A stretch of 64,000 nucleotides of DNA from an uncultured Eubacteriales bacterium (lineage in GTDB: Bacteria > Bacillota > Clostridia > Peptostreptococcales > Anaerovoracaceae). The notes beneath the pieces were generated by a model. It was not told the DNA's origin. It searched no databases and worked only from the letters and a program-made list of their open reading frames with translations. Shown here piece by piece: positions 49,524 to 58,389 of this stretch. Position 1 is the stretch's first letter, and each line of letters opens with the position of its first letter. Both the position numbers and the translations under genes were made by a program. The stretch spans positions 402-64,401 of the forward strand of contig CADABZ010000012.1 of assembly GCA_902786355.1 (NCBI GenBank). The letters are read 5' to 3'.

Positions 49524-50216
49524 ATGATTTATTCAGCAGAAGTGAAAGGCATGTGTCCTGTTCACCAGGGAGTACACCATGGAGCTGCCCCGATTCCTGA
49601 AGAAGGAAAATGGGTCAAGTCCAAGGAACTCTCAGATATCTCCGGCTATACCCACGGTATCGGCTGGTGCGCTCCGCAGCAGGGAGCCTGCAAGCTTTCA
49701 CTTAACGTTAAGGACGGCATCATTCAGGAAGCTCTCGTAGAGACTATCGGATGCTCCGGAATGACACATTCAGCAGCTATGGCAGCTGAGATCCTCCCGG
49801 GACTCACTATTCTTGAGGCTCTCAACACAGACCTTGTATGCGACGCCATCAATACAGCAATGAGAGAGCTCTTCCTTCAGATCGTATACGGACGTACACA
49901 GAGTGCATTCTCTGAGGACGGACTCCAGATCGGAGCAGGACTTGAGGACCTCGGCAAGGGAACAAGATCCATGATCGGAACTACATACGGCACACTTGAG
50001 AAGGGCCCGAGATATCTCGATCTTACAGAAGGATATATCACACAGCTCGCTCTTGACGAAGATGATGAGATCATCGGATACAAGTATCTCAACTTCGGCA
50101 AGATGATGGATTTCATGAAGGCCGGCGATGATGCTGCTACAGCAGTTGAGAAGGCATCCGGACAGTATGGACGCGTAGCTGATGCGGTCAAGCTCATTGA
50201 CCCTCGCAAAGAATAA
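49524..50216 (+). CDS. NifU/IscU-like iron-sulfur scaffold protein (partner of GGGtGRT protein)
   Basis: A 230-residue protein with an IscU/NifU N-terminal-like core (GACKLSLNVKDGIIQEALVE, then ETIGCSGMTHSAA) and a His/Cys-containing head (KGMCPVHQGVHHG). Conserved Cys in GWCAPQQGAC and IGCSG resemble scaffold cluster ligands. In Clostridia this gene is habitually paired with a GGGtGRT-family gene, as here (18 bases apart). The exact role is unknown; iron-sulfur assembly or electron transfer is inferred. RBS AGGAGG. The C-terminal 100 residues lack known motifs. Confidence 0.8.
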   Translation: MIYSAEVKGMCPVHQGVHHGAAPIPEEGKWVKSKELSDISGYTHGIGWCAPQQGACKLSLNVKDGIIQEALVETIGCSGMTHSAAMAAEILPGLTILEALNTDLVCDAINTAMRELFLQIVYGRTQSAFSEDGLQIGAGLEDLGKGTRSMIGTTYGTLEKGPRYLDLTEGYITQLALDEDDEIIGYKYLNFGKMMDFMKAGDDAATAVEKASGQYGRVADAVKLIDPRKE

Positions 50217-50234
50217 TTCAGGGAGGAAAGAGAT

Positions 50235-51223
50235 ATGATTACATTTGAATCTTACGAAAGAAGAGAAAAGCAGATCCTTTCCAAACTGGCTGAGTATGGT
50301 ATCGGATCGATCGAAGAAGCAGAGCAGATCACCAAGGACGCAGGTCTCGATGTATATCACATGGTAGAGAACATCCAGCCTATCTGCTTCGAGAACGCAA
50401 AGTGGGCTTACACAGTAGGCGCTGCTATCGCTATCAAGAAGAACTGCCGCAAGGCTGCTGACGCAGCTGCAGCGATCGGCGAAGGCCTCCAGGCTTTCTG
50501 CATCCCTGGTTCTGTAGCTGACCGCCGTAAGGTAGGTCTCGGCCACGGCAACCTCGGAAAGATGCTCCTCGAAGAGGACACTGAGTGCTTCGCATTCCTC
50601 GCAGGATCGGTATCGCATCCAAGGCTAACAAAGTACGTCAGAAACCGCTGAGAGTAATCCTCGACGGACTTGGCAAGGACGCTGCTCAGATCATCTCCAG
50701 GATCAACGGCTTCACATATGTTGAGACAGAGTATGACTACTTCACAGGCGAGCTCAAGGAAGTATTCCGCAAGTGCTATTCCAAGGATCCTGAGAGCCCG
50801 AGAGCTAAGGTCAACTGCTACGGCGCTAACGATGTACAGGAAGGCGTTGCTATCCTCTGGCATGAGAATGTTGACGTTTCCATCACCGGTAACTCAACAA
50901 ATCCTACAAGATTCCAGCACCCAGTAGCAGGAACATACAAGAAGGAACGTCTCGAAGCAGGCAAGAAGTACTTCTCAGTAGCTTCCGGCGGCGGCACAGG
51001 CCGTACACTGCATCCTGACAACATGGCAGCAGGTCCTGCATCCTACGGTATGACAGATACCATGGGACGTATGCACTCTGATGCTCAGTTCGCTGGTTCT
51101 TCATCAGTACCTGCACACGTAGAGATGATGGGTCTCATCGGAGCAGGAAACAATCCTATGGTAGGAATGACTGTATCTGTAGCAGTATCAGTAGAAGAAG
51201 CTGCAGCAGCAGGAAAGTTCTAG
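50235..51223 (+). pseudogene. GGGtGRT-family protein gene, interrupted by an out-of-frame deletion
   Basis: The first frame runs from 50235 and reads normally for about 120 residues (to ECFAFLAG), then hits an alien tail and stops at 50651. The rest of the protein reads in another frame from about 50605 (IGIASKANKVRQKPLRVI) to 51223, including the family's name motif GGGTGRT near 50989. Bases that should encode a short segment between ECFAFLAG and IGIAS are missing, and the remaining length is not a multiple of three, so a deletion of about 30 bases has broken the gene. Both parts are otherwise well conserved, so the event looks recent. The upstream scaffold gene is intact. The RBS is GGGAGG. 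Confidence 0.85.
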
Positions 51224-51280
51224 AAAACAGATCATCAGCGCTGCACCGGCACCGTGATCAGAATTGACCATGCAATATGA

Positions 51281-51315
51281 AAAGGCGTTGTCCCGTGCGG
51301 ATGACGCCTTTTTTC
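51281..51315 (+). terminator. Rho-independent terminator
   Basis: AAAGGCGT pairs with ACGCCTTT around a 15-base loop and continues into TTTTTT; it ends the scaffold/GGGtGRT operon. Confidence 0.8.
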
Positions 51316-51431
51316 ATAATCCCGCCTGTTGCATCGGGAGCCTTGCAAACACTGCATTTTGTGAAATATAATAAATATGTATGCAACCGGAGCGGAAACA
51401 CGCTGATCCGGGGAAAAGGAAAGGTTTTTCT

Positions 51432-52574
51432 ATGAGTGAATATGTTTCAAAGCACGCCAGGACGGATGAAAAGGTTAAAAAGAAAGGCGGTTTTTTCAGA
51501 TCGCTGCTGAAACTGATCGGAATACTGATCCTGGTCGTTGTTCTCCTTGTCGGAGGAATGATAGGATTTCTCTCGATCACTGAGTATAAACCTGTTGAAA
51601 GGGAAGCTGTCGCTTTTGAAGGAGAAGCTTCCGGGAAGCTGGCTGCCGGAGAACCATTCAGTGTAATGACCTGGAACATAGGCTACGGAGCTCTCGGAGA
51701 TAATGCTGACTTCTTCATGGACGGGGGCACTATGGTCAGGACTGCTGATGAGGAAAGAGTCAAGTCCAATATGGACAGCATCACTTCAGGTATCCTCGAA
51801 GATGCTGCGGATGTCGTTTTCCTTCAGGAGACCGACAGGGATTCGAGCCGTTCATGTCATATGAACGAGTACAGCATGCTGAAGGAAGCTATGACGGGAT
51901 ATACGTCGGGCTTTGCCAGCAATTTCAAGGTAGCATTCCTGCCTTATCCGGTTCCTCCTATCGGAAAGGTCGATTCAGGTATCGCGACATTCTCTTCATA
52001 CCCTGTAAGCGGGGCGGAAAGGATCCAGCTGCCGATTCCGTTCAAGTGGCCGGTCCGTATGGCTAACCTCAAGCGCTGCGTTCTTGTATCGAGAGTGCCG
52101 GTCGAGGGGTCTGACAAGGAACTGGTGCTCTTCAATCTTCACCTTGAAGCATATGATGATGGCCAGGGTAAAGCTGCTCAGACCAGGATGCTTGCAGAGC
52201 TGCTCGAAGAAGAAGCCGAAAAAGGAAACTATGTCATCGCAGGCGGTGATTTCAACCAGATATTCTCCAGTGCCGATACCGATGCTTTTCCTATGAAGGA
52301 AGGCCTGTGGCAGGCGGGAGAAATCAATGTCTCTGAATTCGAAGGCAAGTGGCAGTTTATCATGGATGAGAAAGTTCCGAGCTGCAGGAGCCTCGATCAG
52401 AAGTATGAGGGTGCTGATCCTGACACCTTTCAGTACTACCTGATAGACGGATTCATAGTATCAGACAATATCAAGGTCAATTCTGCGGGAACAGAGGACA
52501 GAGGATTTATATCATCCGACCACAATCCTGTTCTGATGGAAGTTGTACTTGATGCAGAAACAGGAGAAGAATAA
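51432..52574 (+). CDS. membrane-anchored endonuclease/exonuclease/phosphatase family protein
   Basis: A 380-residue EEP-fold protein with a single N-terminal membrane helix (about residues 27-47, LLKLIGILILVVVLLVGGMI) so that the catalytic domain is outside the cell or on its outer face. Metal and catalytic blocks include MTWNIGYG (about 80-87), QETDRD (about 134-139), GGDFNQ (about 275-280) and SSDHNPV (about 363-369). EEP enzymes cleave phosphodiesters in DNA, inositol phosphates or lipids; specificity is not apparent. The start at 51432 uses the purine-rich AAAAGGAAAGG; an open extension to 51381 is unlikely. The next gene starts 2 bases after its stop. Confidence 0.88.
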   Translation: MSEYVSKHARTDEKVKKKGGFFRSLLKLIGILILVVVLLVGGMIGFLSITEYKPVEREAVAFEGEASGKLAAGEPFSVMTWNIGYGALGDNADFFMDGGTMVRTADEERVKSNMDSITSGILEDAADVVFLQETDRDSSRSCHMNEYSMLKEAMTGYTSGFASNFKVAFLPYPVPPIGKVDSGIATFSSYPVSGAERIQLPIPFKWPVRMANLKRCVLVSRVPVEGSDKELVLFNLHLEAYDDGQGKAAQTRMLAELLEEEAEKGNYVIAGGDFNQIFSSADTDAFPMKEGLWQAGEINVSEFEGKWQFIMDEKVPSCRSLDQKYEGADPDTFQYYLIDGFIVSDNIKVNSAGTEDRGFISSDHNPVLMEVVLDAETGEE

Positions 52575-52576
52575 CA

Positions 52577-52987
52577 ATGGCAGAAAATATAAAAACACTG
52601 ACAGAAGGTATAAAAGGACATGCGGAGGACATAGTCACTCCTGAGAAGACTGCAGTCAGCATGGGAAGCGGCGGCCTGGCCGTATATGCCACGCCGAGGA
52701 TGCTGTGCATGATGGAATACACAGCCTGGTCAAGCGTCGAGCCTTATATGGAAGAAGGCAAGGGCACGGTCGGGACCAGACTCGATGTGTCTCACGTGTC
52801 TGCCAGCCCTGTCGGCTCGCATATAAGATATGAAAGTGAACTCACAGAGACAGATGGAAGGAGACTTGTCTTTAGAGTGCAGGCTTTTGATGAAGCGGGG
52901 CTTATCGGAGAAGGTACTCATGAGAGATTCATCATCAATAATCAGCGATTCATGGATAAAACACAGAAAAAACTGGAACAGAGGTAA
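52577..52987 (+). CDS. FlK-like hot-dog thioesterase
   Basis: A 136-residue hot-dog-fold protein of the thioesterase subfamily that includes fluoroacetyl-CoA thioesterase. Visible blocks are VYATPRMLCMMEYTAWSSVE (about residues 36-55), which holds the family's Thr/Glu region, GTRLDVSHVSASPVG (about 67-81) and the terminal strand IGEGTHERFIIN. It hydrolyses short acyl-CoA esters. Its RBS (CAGGAGAAG) lies at the end of the preceding EEP gene, and the pyrophosphatase gene follows 2 bases after its stop, so three genes are tightly coupled. Confidence 0.88.
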   Translation: MAENIKTLTEGIKGHAEDIVTPEKTAVSMGSGGLAVYATPRMLCMMEYTAWSSVEPYMEEGKGTVGTRLDVSHVSASPVGSHIRYESELTETDGRRLVFRVQAFDEAGLIGEGTHERFIINNQRFMDKTQKKLEQR

Positions 52988-52989
52988 AT

Positions 52990-54606
52990 ATGAGTAAAGT
53001 ATACATAACAGGTCACCGCAATCCGGATCTTGACAGTCTGTGCGCAGCTCTGTCATACGCACGGCTCAAGAACATGACAGACCCGGAAAATGAATACATC
53101 CCTGTCCACTGCAGCCCTGTATCAGACAGTGTGCGCCGTCAGATGGAAGAGATGGATCTTGAAATACCTGTCTATATGAGGGATGTACGCCCTAAAGTCA
53201 GAGACGTCATGCTTACATCAGAGGGGCATCTTCAGACAACTGCTCCGATCTTCGATCTGATCAAGACCTACAGCACTGATAAACCGTCAGTCGTTCCTGT
53301 ATATGAGGGAGAGAACTTCAAAGGCCTTCTGAGCGTAGATGATATTACGGGCTGGTTTCTTGCAGACAATCAGGAGGAAGTCCCTTCGTACGATTTCAAT
53401 GTGGATAACATCCTCAAGGTCATTCCTTCAGAGCTTCTTCACAGAGGCAAAAGCGATGAGATCCACGGTTCGCTTATCGTCGGTGCAGCTACTTTTGATG
53501 CTTTCACCGATTACATTGACAAGTATAAGAACTGCATACTTGTTACGGGCTGCCGCAAAGAGCATATCGAATATGCAATGAAAAAGCAGGTCCCTGCGAT
53601 CATAATCACAGCTGAAGACGAAGCACCTGATCTGGATTTCACCGGCTACAAGGGATCTGTTATACGTACATCGCTCGGAACAGCTGAAACTATCAGAAGA
53701 GTCAGGATGGCGGAGACTGTCGAGCTGATGATGCAGCAGGCAACAGAGAAGATAGATGCGGATGATCTTTTTGCAGACGGCAGAGCGATATTCCTGAACT
53801 CTCATACCCGCGGCCTTGCGGTCATGGACGGCAAAAAGTTTGCCGGATTCGTTACCAGGCGCTGCTTCCTCGTGCAGCCGCAGTATAACGTCATACTCGT
53901 TGACCATAATGAGCCGGCCCAGAGCATCGACGGCATAGAGACAGCCAATGTCCTGGAGATCATCGATCATCACAGGCTCGATGCAGTTTCGACAAAAATG
54001 CCTATATTCATAGATGCTGAGCCGCTTGGAAGCACCTGCACCATAATCTATCAGCAGTTCCTCAGGCACGGCATAATGCCGGATCCTCATATAGCAAAGA
54101 TCATGCTTACCGGAATAATCGCGGACACGCTTATTCTCAGAAGCCCGACTACAACAGTCACAGATATAAGCACAGCAGAGATGCTGGCCAGACTTGCCAA
54201 AGTCCAGAGCATAGAAGCTTTCGGAGAGAAGCTGTTCAGCATCACAGATAATCTCGAGGCCATGGATCCTGAGGAGATGATACTCTCCGACTTCAAGAAG
54301 TATGAATCAGGCGGAGTCCGCATGGGTATCGGACAGTGCGAAGTCACGACTCTCAGCAATGTAGCGGATTACGCCGAAAGGTATATTGATACCATGGAAG
54401 AGATCAGGAAGAGAGAAGGCCTTGACTGGACACTTCTGATGATAACTGATGTACTCCGCGAGAAGAGCGTTCTTCTCACCACTGACTACAAGGGAAACAG
54501 AGAACTTCCGTATAAGATGAAGAAGAAACAGATATACAACATGCCGGGAGTCATGAGCCGCAAGAAACAGCTTCTGCCTACGCTGATATCTATAACAGCA
54601 AAATAG
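52990..54606 (+). CDS. CBS/DRTGG-containing manganese-dependent inorganic pyrophosphatase
   Basis: A 538-residue family II pyrophosphatase with regulatory insert. The N-terminal DHH core has GHRNPDLDS (about residues 8-16); two CBS domains (about 70-130 and 230-290) flank a DRTGG domain, and the DHH continues with VDHNEPAQS (about 307-315) and IIDHHRLD (about 327-334). CBS-PPases are controlled by adenine nucleotides, and removing pyrophosphate drives biosynthesis. The length fits CBS-DRTGG forms. It starts 2 bases after the thioesterase gene, using GAGG within it, and precedes a GH13 gene by 8 bases. Confidence 0.93.
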   Translation: MSKVYITGHRNPDLDSLCAALSYARLKNMTDPENEYIPVHCSPVSDSVRRQMEEMDLEIPVYMRDVRPKVRDVMLTSEGHLQTTAPIFDLIKTYSTDKPSVVPVYEGENFKGLLSVDDITGWFLADNQEEVPSYDFNVDNILKVIPSELLHRGKSDEIHGSLIVGAATFDAFTDYIDKYKNCILVTGCRKEHIEYAMKKQVPAIIITAEDEAPDLDFTGYKGSVIRTSLGTAETIRRVRMAETVELMMQQATEKIDADDLFADGRAIFLNSHTRGLAVMDGKKFAGFVTRRCFLVQPQYNVILVDHNEPAQSIDGIETANVLEIIDHHRLDAVSTKMPIFIDAEPLGSTCTIIYQQFLRHGIMPDPHIAKIMLTGIIADTLILRSPTTTVTDISTAEMLARLAKVQSIEAFGEKLFSITDNLEAMDPEEMILSDFKKYESGGVRMGIGQCEVTTLSNVADYAERYIDTMEEIRKREGLDWTLLMITDVLREKSVLLTTDYKGNRELPYKMKKKQIYNMPGVMSRKKQLLPTLISITAK

Positions 54607-54614
54607 GAGATCAT

Positions 54615-56315
54615 ATGAAAACGAACTGGTACAGAGATTCGGTCGTCTATCAGATATATCCGTTCAGCTTTATGGACGCGGACAATGACGGGATGGGTGA
54701 TATACAGGGTATCATATCCAGACTCGACTATATCAGAGATCTCGGCGCAGATGCGATCTGGTTCTCGCCGCTGTATGTATCGCCTTGCAAGGATTATGGA
54801 TATGACGTGGCTGACTATAAGGCTATAGATCCTAAGTTCGGGACTATGGAAGATTTTGACCGCCTTATGGAAGAGTGCAGCAGCCGCGGCATCAGAGTGA
54901 TCATGGACATGGTGCTCAACCATACCAGTGACCAGCATCCGTGGTTCAGAGAGGCTCTGTCCGACAGAAACTCTCCGTACAGGGATTACTATATCTTCAG
55001 ACAGGGCAGAAGGAAGGGCAAAAAGCTCCTCCCTCCGACCAACTGGACATCATCATTCACAGGAAGCGCATGGCAGAGGATCGGGGATACCGATGAGTTT
55101 TATCTGCACCTGTTTGCTCCCGAGCAGCCGGATCTCAACTGGGAGAATCCTGCTGTCAGGGAGGAGATCATCAGCATCCTGAAATTCTGGCTCGATAAAG
55201 GTGTCAGCGGCTTCAGATTCGATGTGTTCAACATGTACTCCAAGGTATATCCTCTCAGGGACGACAGAAATCCTGTGAGATTCCAGAAAGGGACCCCGTT
55301 TTTCGTAGACGGCCCGAGGATGCATGAGTTCCTCAGCGAGATGAATGAAAAAGCTCTTTCGCTGTATGATACCTACACCGTCGGAGAGTCATACATACCG
55401 GATGAGGAGCATGCGCTGAGATATATCATGGAAGAGTCCGGCGAGCTGGATTCCATATTTGATTTTGAACACCTCGACTCGGATAATACTTTCAAATTCA
55501 TACCGAGGCCGTTTGACCTGAGAAAGTTCAAGAAAGGTCTTCTCGGACCTCAGTTAAAATATCACGGATCGGGCTGGAATACTCTCGTGCTTGAGAACCA
55601 CGACAACCCGAGGAGCGTAAGCAGGTTCGGGATCAATACAGCAAAATACCGCTACGAAGCTGCAACATTTCTCGCTATGATCACCTTCCTCGGATGGGGA
55701 ATACCTTTTATCTATCAGGGCGAGGAAATCGGGCTTACCAACTGCAGCTTCACAAGTATGGATGAGCTGAAGGACCCGGTATCGCATTTTGTCTATACGA
55801 TGATGACAGAAAAGCTGCATATACCTGCAAAGACAGCATTCAGGCTGATCAGAAGAGGTGCCAGAGACCACTCCAGGACTCCTATGCAGTGGGACGGATC
55901 TGTCAACGGCGGATTCAATACAGGCGCTGAGCCATGGCAGTGTGTCAATCCTGCGTACAGAGAAATCAACGCAGCTGCTGATATGGCTTCCTCAAGATCT
56001 GTGTACAGGTTCTATCAGAGGCTGCTTGCGTTAAGAAGATCCGAGCCGGTCCTCCTGAGAGGGGAGACCCTTGAATACGATCCTGACAACAGGAATATAG
56101 TCGCTTATTCGAGGACATACCAGGGCAGGAGAATGCTGATAATAGGGAATTTCTCAGGCCGATCACATACATACAGCATACCGGCTGATTTCGATATATC
56201 TGAACTGAGTACAGTGCTGTCTAATTATGACAGACAGACGACTGAAAGAACGTTGAAACTTCGTCCTTATGAGGCGATTCTCTTCAGAGAAAATCAGGAT
56301 GTGAGCGAAGCATAA
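54615..56315 (+). CDS. GH13 alpha-glucosidase (oligo-1,6-glucosidase type)
   Basis: A 566-residue alpha-amylase-family glucosidase. Conserved regions in order: DMVLNHTSDQHPWF (region I, about 97-110), GFRFDVFNM (region II, nucleophile Asp near 198), GESY (region III, general acid Glu near 256) and ENHDNPRSVSRFG (region IV, about 325-337). The QPDLNWENP segment is the feature of oligo-1,6-glucosidase/trehalose-6-phosphate hydrolase relatives. It degrades isomaltose- or sucrose-type oligosaccharides in the cytoplasm. AGGAGAT precedes the ATG. It is the last of four tightly packed genes. Confidence 0.95.
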   Translation: MKTNWYRDSVVYQIYPFSFMDADNDGMGDIQGIISRLDYIRDLGADAIWFSPLYVSPCKDYGYDVADYKAIDPKFGTMEDFDRLMEECSSRGIRVIMDMVLNHTSDQHPWFREALSDRNSPYRDYYIFRQGRRKGKKLLPPTNWTSSFTGSAWQRIGDTDEFYLHLFAPEQPDLNWENPAVREEIISILKFWLDKGVSGFRFDVFNMYSKVYPLRDDRNPVRFQKGTPFFVDGPRMHEFLSEMNEKALSLYDTYTVGESYIPDEEHALRYIMEESGELDSIFDFEHLDSDNTFKFIPRPFDLRKFKKGLLGPQLKYHGSGWNTLVLENHDNPRSVSRFGINTAKYRYEAATFLAMITFLGWGIPFIYQGEEIGLTNCSFTSMDELKDPVSHFVYTMMTEKLHIPAKTAFRLIRRGARDHSRTPMQWDGSVNGGFNTGAEPWQCVNPAYREINAAADMASSRSVYRFYQRLLALRRSEPVLLRGETLEYDPDNRNIVAYSRTYQGRRMLIIGNFSGRSHTYSIPADFDISELSTVLSNYDRQTTERTLKLRPYEAILFRENQDVSEA

Positions 56316-56354
56316 CGCGTCACTCATCCCGCAATGGCGAAAGGGGGCCGAACA

Positions 56355-57089
56355 ATGAATCAGGAAATCAGAGAACTGAAGAAGATCATCGATGAGAGCA
56401 GCAACATAGTTTTCTTCGGCGGGGCAGGTGTCTCAACAGAGAGCGGCATCCCGGATTTTCGGAGTGCCAACGGTATCTACAATCAGGATCTCGGCAGAGA
56501 AGTCTCCCCGGAGGAGATGATCTCACATTCCTTCTATGTGAGACATACTGAGGACTTCTATGAATTCTACAAAGACAAGCTGATATACAAAGATGCTAAG
56601 CCTAACGACTGTCATAAAGCTCTGGCAGAGCTTGAGAAGCAGGGCAAAGTCAAAGCTGTGGTAACACAGAATATTGACGGGTTGCATCAGCTTGCCGGAA
56701 GCAAAACGGTATATGAGCTGCACGGATCAGTTCTCCGCAACTACTGCGAGAGATGCCATGCTTTCTATGATGTAGACAAGGTCCTTGAATCAGATGGAGT
56801 CCCATACTGCGACAAGTGCGGCGGAAGGATCAAGCCGGATGTAGTGCTCTATGAAGAAGGTCTTGATGAGGGTGTGATCAATGGTGCCGTAGATGCTATC
56901 GCAAGAGCTGACACGCTCATAGTCGGCGGAACTACTCTTATCGTGTATCCTGCAGCGGGACTTATCAGATATTTCCGCGGAAAGCATCTTGTCCTGATCA
57001 ATATGTCTGCGACCTCAGCAGACGGAATGGCAGAGCTCGTCATCAGAGAGCCTATAGGAAAGGTGTTCAGCCAGGTAATGGGCTGGTAA
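56355..57089 (+). CDS. SIR2-family NAD-dependent protein deacylase
   Basis: A 244-residue sirtuin, which removes acetyl or longer acyl groups from lysines using NAD. Motifs: GGAGVSTESGIPDFRS (residues 22-37), TQNIDGLHQLAG (about 98-109), the catalytic His in ELHGSV (about 117-122), and a zinc knuckle of two Cys pairs (CERC near 126 and CDKC near 150). The start at 56355 uses AAAGGGGG; an upstream ATG at 56334 overlaps that RBS. A bidirectional terminator separates it from DUF3343. Confidence 0.97.
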   Translation: MNQEIRELKKIIDESSNIVFFGGAGVSTESGIPDFRSANGIYNQDLGREVSPEEMISHSFYVRHTEDFYEFYKDKLIYKDAKPNDCHKALAELEKQGKVKAVVTQNIDGLHQLAGSKTVYELHGSVLRNYCERCHAFYDVDKVLESDGVPYCDKCGGRIKPDVVLYEEGLDEGVINGAVDAIARADTLIVGGTTLIVYPAAGLIRYFRGKHLVLINMSATSADGMAELVIREPIGKVFSQVMGW

Positions 57090-57114
57090 AACAACTGTAA
57101 TACTGAAACTGAAA

Positions 57115-57153
57115 AAGGGCGGTGCACTTTCGCGTGCATCGCCCTTCATTTTG
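57115..57153. terminator. bidirectional terminator
   Basis: A 13-bp stem (57115-57127 with 57134-57146, one wobble) between the convergent sirtuin and DUF3343 genes, with T-rich flanks on the plus side and an A/T flank on the minus side. Confidence 0.75.
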
Positions 57154-57160
57154 TATATGG

Positions 57161-57439
57161 TTACTTGATATGCGCTATCTTGTCGCACTGAATATCTCCC
57201 GTGGACGGGTCGCGAACAACATGATAGTATGCGTAGTCCCCGGAAGTCAGCTTGCTGCTTTCCCTGAATATAGCTTCTGCATCTTCGCGTCTGTCCGGCC
57301 TGATCCTGACTGAAATACCGCAGCTTGCCGAGATGAATCTCGGAACAGGCATGATGGTCACTTCTGCAGGCTTGAGAAGCTTCTCTGTAGAAATAGCAGC
57401 ATGTGTTGATTCAAATGTGAGCAGATAATATTCATTCAT
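57161..57439 (-). CDS. DUF3343 protein (putative Se/S-transfer partner)
   Basis: A 92-residue protein of the DUF3343 family: the opening EYYLLTFESTHAAISTEKLL and the central VPRFISASCGISVRI with its conserved Cys are typical. DUF3343 genes are habitually found beside YedF/TusA-like genes, as here, and are suspected sulfur- or selenium-carrier partners; this is inference from context. The start at 57439 leaves the family N-terminus; an in-frame ATG at 57457 is possible and neither has a clear RBS. A 9-bp hairpin in the 86-base gap to yedF may regulate it. Confidence 0.85.
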   Translation of the reverse strand: MNEYYLLTFESTHAAISTEKLLKPAEVTIMPVPRFISASCGISVRIRPDRREDAEAIFRESSKLTSGDYAYYHVVRDPSTGDIQCDKIAHIK

Positions 57440-57457
57440 AACGTAACAATTATACAT

Positions 57458-57485
57458 AATCGCGGGCTTTTGTAAACCCGCGATT
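57458..57485 (-). other. intercistronic hairpin between yedF and DUF3343
   Basis: AATCGCGGG (57458-57466) pairs perfectly with CCCGCGATT (57477-57485). Without a T tract on the minus strand it is probably an mRNA-stability or partial-termination element. Confidence 0.5.
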
Positions 57486-57525
57486 TTATGTTAACGGATG
57501 ATCACCTTGCTGAAATCTTACAGGA

Positions 57526-58101
57526 TTACAGCTTGATAACCTTGCTTACTTCCTGCATAGCTCCGAGGATGTCGTACATGTTGCTTACTGTTCCGACCTT
57601 GAGCTCGTCCTTCAGACCGTAGAAGTTGAGGCATGTTCCGCATACCAGGACCTTGGTTCCCTTTTCGATGAGGGTGTTGAGGTTCTCAACGATCTGTGGC
57701 TCAACTCCGGTTACCAGCTTAACGCCCTCGTTCATGAAGAGAACGTATGAAGGAACTCTGTCAGACTCACTGAGTGTGAAGATAGCCATCTTAGCGAGGT
57801 TTCCGCCGAGCTCAGAGTTATTGGTTCCGATAGCGTTAGTGTTGAAGAATACAGCGTATGTATCTGCTACGTCTACGTGAGCACTCTTCTTGGTCTCGCC
57901 GTTAGCGAATTTTACGAGGAACTTGTCTCCGCATGGTTCGCTTGTTGCAGGTCTTCCGAGTGCGTCGCCGAGTCTTGAAAGGTTGTCGATCTGAGTCTGT
58001 CCGTCTACGATGATCTCAACATCCTGCTCGCCTGCCTCGAGCTCTTTCTTAGCCAGTATTACAGGAATAGGGCACTGCTTGCCGCCAGCATCAATTCTCA
58101 T
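57526..58101 (-). CDS. yedF: YedF-type sulfurtransferase-like protein
   Basis: A 191-residue two-domain protein. Residues 1-75 are TusA-like, with the CPxP motif Cys10-Pro-Ile-Pro near the N-terminus (GGKQCPIPV); residues about 85-190 form a DsrE-like fold with Cys in VLVCGTCLNFYG. The arrangement is that of 'sulfurtransferase-like selenium metabolism protein YedF', which is found near selenium genes, although its exact role is not proven. AACCGGAGG precedes the ATG. It heads the minus-strand pair with DUF3343; no selD or selA is in the window. Confidence 0.92.
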   Translation of the reverse strand: MRIDAGGKQCPIPVILAKKELEAGEQDVEIIVDGQTQIDNLSRLGDALGRPATSEPCGDKFLVKFANGETKKSAHVDVADTYAVFFNTNAIGTNNSELGGNLAKMAIFTLSESDRVPSYVLFMNEGVKLVTGVEPQIVENLNTLIEKGTKVLVCGTCLNFYGLKDELKVGTVSNMYDILGAMQEVSKVIKL

Positions 58102-58389
58102 TAGTATTACCTCCGGTTATTTATAAAGTTGCAGGCGGAAGGGCTGAACAAGCAAGCTGCTGCCAGCTCCGCCGCTGTTTTTAACACCAAATAATAATAT
58201 ACTATTAATGTGGCGTGACGGACTATTGAAAAAATCTATACCAGACGGCCGGAAAATAGCTCAGCTGCAGACTGAAGAGCATGGCTGCATATGTCCGCAA
58301 AAATTTACTGCAATGCGGTGTTTCACTGTGACTTTTGAGCCTCTGATATAGTATGATTATAAGGATTACAGTAGCAGGAAGGGAAACAC

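Noticed and set aside
49770-50618. 282-codon minus-strand frame across the NifU-like and GGGtGRT genes
   Set aside because: Antisense shadow of two recognisable plus-strand genes; no family signature or RBS.
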